Assembly: GCA_026692825.1 (NCBI GenBank)
Contig: JAPLOC010001317.1
Coordinates: 4,783-21,750 of the forward strand
DNA: 16,968 bases
From: Planctomycetota bacterium
GTDB taxonomy: Bacteria; Planctomycetota; Planctomycetia; Planctomycetales; Planctomycetaceae
Direction of reading: 5' to 3'
Positions within the stretch are counted from its first letter, which is position 1. Each line of letters opens with the position of its first letter. Shown here piece after piece: positions 14,784-16,968 of this stretch. The notes below the pieces were generated by a model that did no database searches, was not told the DNA's origin, and saw only the letters and a list, made by a program, of their open reading frames with translations. The position numbers were made by a program, and so were the translations under genes.

Positions 14784-15092
14784 CTAGCTCGCCGCTCCGG
14801 TCGCCGCCTTGCCCGGCTTGGGCAGAATCGCCGCCAGTTCTTCGTGCGGACGGGGAATGACCTGCACGCTGATCACTTCACCGACCTTGCTGGCGGCCGA
14901 GGCACCGGCGTCGACGGCGGCCTTCACGGCGGCGACGTCACCGACCACGAACACCGTCACCATCCCGCTGCCGACTTTCTCCCAGCCGACAATCTGCACA
15001 TTCGCCGACTTCAGCATCGCGTCCGACGCCTCGATCAACGCGATCAAACCCTTGGTTTCGATCATTCCAAGGGCTTCCAACGTTTTCGCCAT
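14784..15092 (-). CDS. pvmD: BMC-H shell hexamer, first copy
   Basis: A 102-aa hexameric shell protein, the first structural gene after pduL. It shows EALGMIETKGLIALIEASDA, KSANVQIVGWEKVGSGMVTV with the classic polar K-V-G-S-G pore loop (39-43), VVGDVAAVKAAVDAGASAAS, and VISVQVIPRPHEELAAILP. A short tail (KPGKAATGAAS) follows the fold. The ATG at 15092 has TGGAG about 9 nt upstream, the best ribosome-binding site in the operon, consistent with high expression of the major facet protein. The pore glycine/serine loop suits passage of small polar metabolites such as sugar phosphates. The symbol is by order in the P. limnophila scheme. Confidence 0.95.
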   Translation of the reverse strand: MAKTLEALGMIETKGLIALIEASDAMLKSANVQIVGWEKVGSGMVTVFVVGDVAAVKAAVDAGASAASKVGEVISVQVIPRPHEELAAILPKPGKAATGAAS

Positions 15093-15155
15093 GTTCAAAA
15101 CTCCAGAAAGGTCTTGTGAGGATTCGGAAAGTCCGACTCAGTTCAATCGCAGTGA

Positions 15156-15860
15156 CTACTTGTGCTTACACGCGCACGGTTCCGCCTTCAACAACTCCAC
15201 TTTGGTGGCTTTTTCGAGGTTCACCGCGTTCCCTTCGTCGGTGTCGACGTGAACCTCAAGGCGGATCTCCTTCCCCGCGCGAACCGTCAGATCTTCCAGC
15301 ACGGTCGCACAACCGGGCGATTCGATCCGCAGGTTCATCTTCTCTCCGTCCTTGACTCCGTAATACGCGAGGTCGGCCGGACCCATATGCACGTGCCGCA
15401 TCGCCCGAATCACCCCCGACTGCAATTCGACAACCCCCTTCGGCCCCACCAGCAGACAGCCCGGTGTATCCCGCAGGTCACCACTGATTCGGACCGGCAG
15501 GTCGATTCCCAGCGAGATCCCGTCGGTGAATGCCAGCTCGACCTGCGACGCCCCCCGGCATGGTCCAAGCACCCGCACTTCAGGCAACATGCGTCGCCGC
15601 GGCCCCACGACGGCGACCGTCTGCTTCGCGGCGAAGTACCCCACCTGGTACAGATCTTTTTGAATTTCGAGTTGCGCCCCTTTGCCGAACAGCACTTCCA
15701 GGTCTTCCTGCGACAGATGCACGTGCCGGGCGGAGATATTGACCACCAGCGGGTTGGGCTTGGTCGCCGGGGCGGCCGGCGCGCCGAGATGACGCAACAG
15801 CACATCGCGAACCACTTGCTCGACGGCGGCTCGGGTCAATTCGGGAGACGACAACGCCAT
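15156..15860 (-). CDS. pduL: PduL-type phosphotransacylase of the BMC
   Basis: A 234-aa zinc enzyme that exchanges CoA on the acyl-CoA for phosphate, regenerating CoA inside the shell and yielding acyl-phosphate for the kinase. Residues 4-26 (SSPELTRAAVEQVVRDVLLR and the next few) form an amphipathic encapsulation helix, followed by a Pro/Ala linker to ~37. The two PduL halves are marked by ISARHVHLS (H46/H48), and by MRHVHMGPADLAYYGVKDGE (H156/H158) with LEVHVDTDEGNAV (H204) as further metal-site residues. ATG 15860 is preferred over GTG 15866, which overlaps the deoR stop, because AAGGA lies 8 nt before the ATG. The tail ends KAEPCACKHK. It starts 2 bp after the deoR stop, so the two are translationally linked. 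Confidence 0.95.
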   Translation of the reverse strand: MALSSPELTRAAVEQVVRDVLLRHLGAPAAPATKPNPLVVNISARHVHLSQEDLEVLFGKGAQLEIQKDLYQVGYFAAKQTVAVVGPRRRMLPEVRVLGPCRGASQVELAFTDGISLGIDLPVRISGDLRDTPGCLLVGPKGVVELQSGVIRAMRHVHMGPADLAYYGVKDGEKMNLRIESPGCATVLEDLTVRAGKEIRLEVHVDTDEGNAVNLEKATKVELLKAEPCACKHK

Positions 15861-15862
15861 GT

Positions 15863-16621
15863 TCACAGTCCTTGGGCGATCAACAATTCAATTCCGGCCG
15901 CTTCGACAATCCGCTTCCACTCGTCTGTGATTCCGGAATCAACCACCAGACGGTGTACCCGCCCCAGCTCGCACAGATGGGCCAGGGCCGAGTGCCCCAG
16001 CTTGGAACTGTCGGTCACCACGATCACTTCGTCGGCGACCTCCAGCATCGCCCGCTCGGTATCCGCCAGCAGCGTGTTGCTGTTGAACAGACCGCGCGGA
16101 GTAATCCCTCCCACACTCATAAACAGCCGACGGACGCGAATGTGAGACAGGGCCGCGATCGCGAGCGGACCGAGGGCTACCCCCGTTTTCGGATAGAGGT
16201 ATCCCCCCACCATCAACAATTCGATCTGCGGTTGATTCGCCAGCAGATTGACAACAGGCAGGGAATTCGTCGCAACCTGCAGCGACTTCCCAATCAGATG
16301 CCGGGCGACTTCCAGGGTTGTGGTTCCACCGTCGAGTAGAACCGCTTCGCCATTGGCCACCAGATCGGCCGCCGCTCGACCGACCGCCTGTTTTTCCGGC
16401 TGCGCCTGAAAAGACCGCTCGTCCAGCGTGACGATCGACTCTCCCACATACGCCGCTCCGCCACGCGTTCTGCGAACTTGACCAATCTTTTCCAGCGCCT
16501 CCAGATCGCGACGAACCGTCGACTCGCTGACCCCCGCCTGTTCGGCCAGTTGTGGCAAAGAGGCGAAGCCCAGAGTTTCGATCAGACTCAGGATCTGTTG
16601 ACGACGCTGGTCCAGAAGCAT
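15863..16621 (-). CDS. DeoR-family transcriptional regulator of the BMC operon
   Basis: A 252-aa repressor-type regulator. The N-terminal winged helix-turn-helix (about 5-56) has the DeoR signature: QLAEQAGVSESTVRRDLEAL (24-43), then VRRTRGGA. The C-terminal sugar-phosphate sensor domain (about 75-235), related to ribose-5-phosphate isomerase, carries VLLDGGTTTLEVARHL (94-109), VATNSLPVVNLL, MVGGYLYPKTGVALGPLA, SVGGITPRGLFNSN and VVTDSSKLGHSALA. The start ATG at 16621 gives the family's N-terminus (MLLDQRRQQILSLI). The first gene of the operon is thus its own likely regulator. The inducer is probably a fucose/rhamnose-derived sugar phosphate, as in other DeoR-controlled sugar loci (inference). 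Confidence 0.93.
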   Translation of the reverse strand: MLLDQRRQQILSLIETLGFASLPQLAEQAGVSESTVRRDLEALEKIGQVRRTRGGAAYVGESIVTLDERSFQAQPEKQAVGRAAADLVANGEAVLLDGGTTTLEVARHLIGKSLQVATNSLPVVNLLANQPQIELLMVGGYLYPKTGVALGPLAIAALSHIRVRRLFMSVGGITPRGLFNSNTLLADTERAMLEVADEVIVVTDSSKLGHSALAHLCELGRVHRLVVDSGITDEWKRIVEAAGIELLIAQGL

Positions 16622-16968
16622 GGGTGTTTGAGGGTGACTTGGCAATCTGGGACGCGTGTGACGCCCATTGTGCGCTCAGGGTGACGCAGTTTCAAGCATT
16701 GGATGTCAGAAAATCGCAAATTATTTCAAAATGTGCCAGTTCTTCATGGAAGAATGCGAGAGCAAGTTCCATTGGAAACCCATCGGCGGAATCGGGCTGG
16801 TGGTTGAATACAACCGAACGCAGCCGAAATGACGGCGATTCTAAGAGCCGCGCACGAAGTAGGCGTTCGTCCAAGCATCAATATTATCGAGCCGATAGCG
16901 GCGTACCCACCAAACATTTTTTGCACCTGCCGCATATGGCTTAACACCCAATTCTGAATTGGTTAACA
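16622..16968. other. Upstream region of the BMC operon, 347 bp without a clear gene
   Basis: This stretch should hold the operon promoter and DeoR operators. Its middle part (about 16690-16760) is clearly more A/T-rich than the coding DNA. Two TTTCAA motifs lie at about 16689 and 16724 in the same orientation. I could not define a confident -35/-10 pair. Short minus-strand frames here (60-67 codons) overlap each other and show no family features, so they are not called. Confidence 0.55.
16948..16962. promoter_or_regulatory. 15-bp perfect dyad, candidate operator
   Basis: CCAATTC, a central T, and GAATTGG form a perfect 7+7 inverted repeat. TTAAC at 16941-16945 and GTTAA at 16962-16966 give partial outer symmetry. 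It is about 330 bp upstream of the DeoR gene and at the window edge, so it may instead belong to a neighbouring gene. Binding by the DeoR protein is only a guess. Confidence 0.35.

Noticed and set aside
16692..16947. Short minus-strand frames (60 and 67 codons) as a leader peptide gene of the operon
   Set aside because: They overlap each other in different frames and lack ribosome-binding sites or any family feature.

Overview
The window is about 17 kb of GC-rich DNA from a bacterium of the phylum Planctomycetota, probably the Planctopirus/Gimesia/Schlesneria side of the Planctomycetales. That placement is inferred from three things: a bacterial microcompartment (BMC) locus of the planctomycete/verrucomicrobial (PVM) type, the Tat-exported Gfo/Idh/MocA and HEAT-repeat proteins typical of the group, and the McsA/McsB pair next to trpE. 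No rRNA, tRNA, CRISPR array or insertion sequence was seen.

Layout, left to right. (1) 1-1247, minus strand: the N-terminal part of McsB (protein-arginine kinase, cut by the left edge) preceded by its activator McsA. (2) 1417-2904, plus strand: trpE, divergent from mcsA. (3) 3094-6747, minus strand: a secreted HEAT-repeat protein ending in a strong intrinsic terminator, preceded by a Tat-signal Gfo/Idh/MocA oxidoreductase. (4) 7132-7317, plus strand: a tiny lipoprotein. (5) 7347-16621, minus strand: a 13-gene PVM-type BMC operon, followed upstream by about 350 bp of non-coding DNA that should hold its promoter.

The BMC operon, in transcription order (right to left), is: DeoR-family regulator, PduL-type phosphotransacylase, two BMC-H shell hexamers, acetate-kinase-family enzyme, BMC-P vertex protein, a four-helix membrane protein, CoA-acylating aldehyde dehydrogenase, BMC-P, a protein with a degenerate RpiB-like domain, BMC-P, class II aldolase, and a lactate/malate dehydrogenase homologue. 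By comparison with the characterised Planctopirus limnophila locus, the system should split L-fuculose-1-P or L-rhamnulose-1-P into DHAP and lactaldehyde. Lactaldehyde is then oxidised inside a protein shell to lactyl-CoA and lactyl-phosphate, with ATP made by the kinase. Predicted encapsulation helices are visible on PduL (N-terminus), the aldehyde dehydrogenase (N-terminus), the RpiB-like protein (N-terminus) and the aldolase (C-terminus).

The most striking observation is that both NAD(H)-dependent enzyme genes of this operon are broken by out-of-frame deletions as the sequence stands. The aldehyde dehydrogenase lacks roughly 40-45 nt after residue ~93. The lactate/malate dehydrogenase homologue lacks what looks like 5 nt exactly at the catalytic His-Gly-Asp motif. 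All shell, PduL, kinase, aldolase and regulator genes are intact. Either the compartment has lost its redox core in this strain, or these are two assembly errors; read mapping would decide. Other points of note are a membrane protein inside the BMC operon, active-site substitutions in the kinase, an apparently non-catalytic RpiB-like cargo protein, extragenic palindromes between operon genes, and an McsA lacking its first CxxC.
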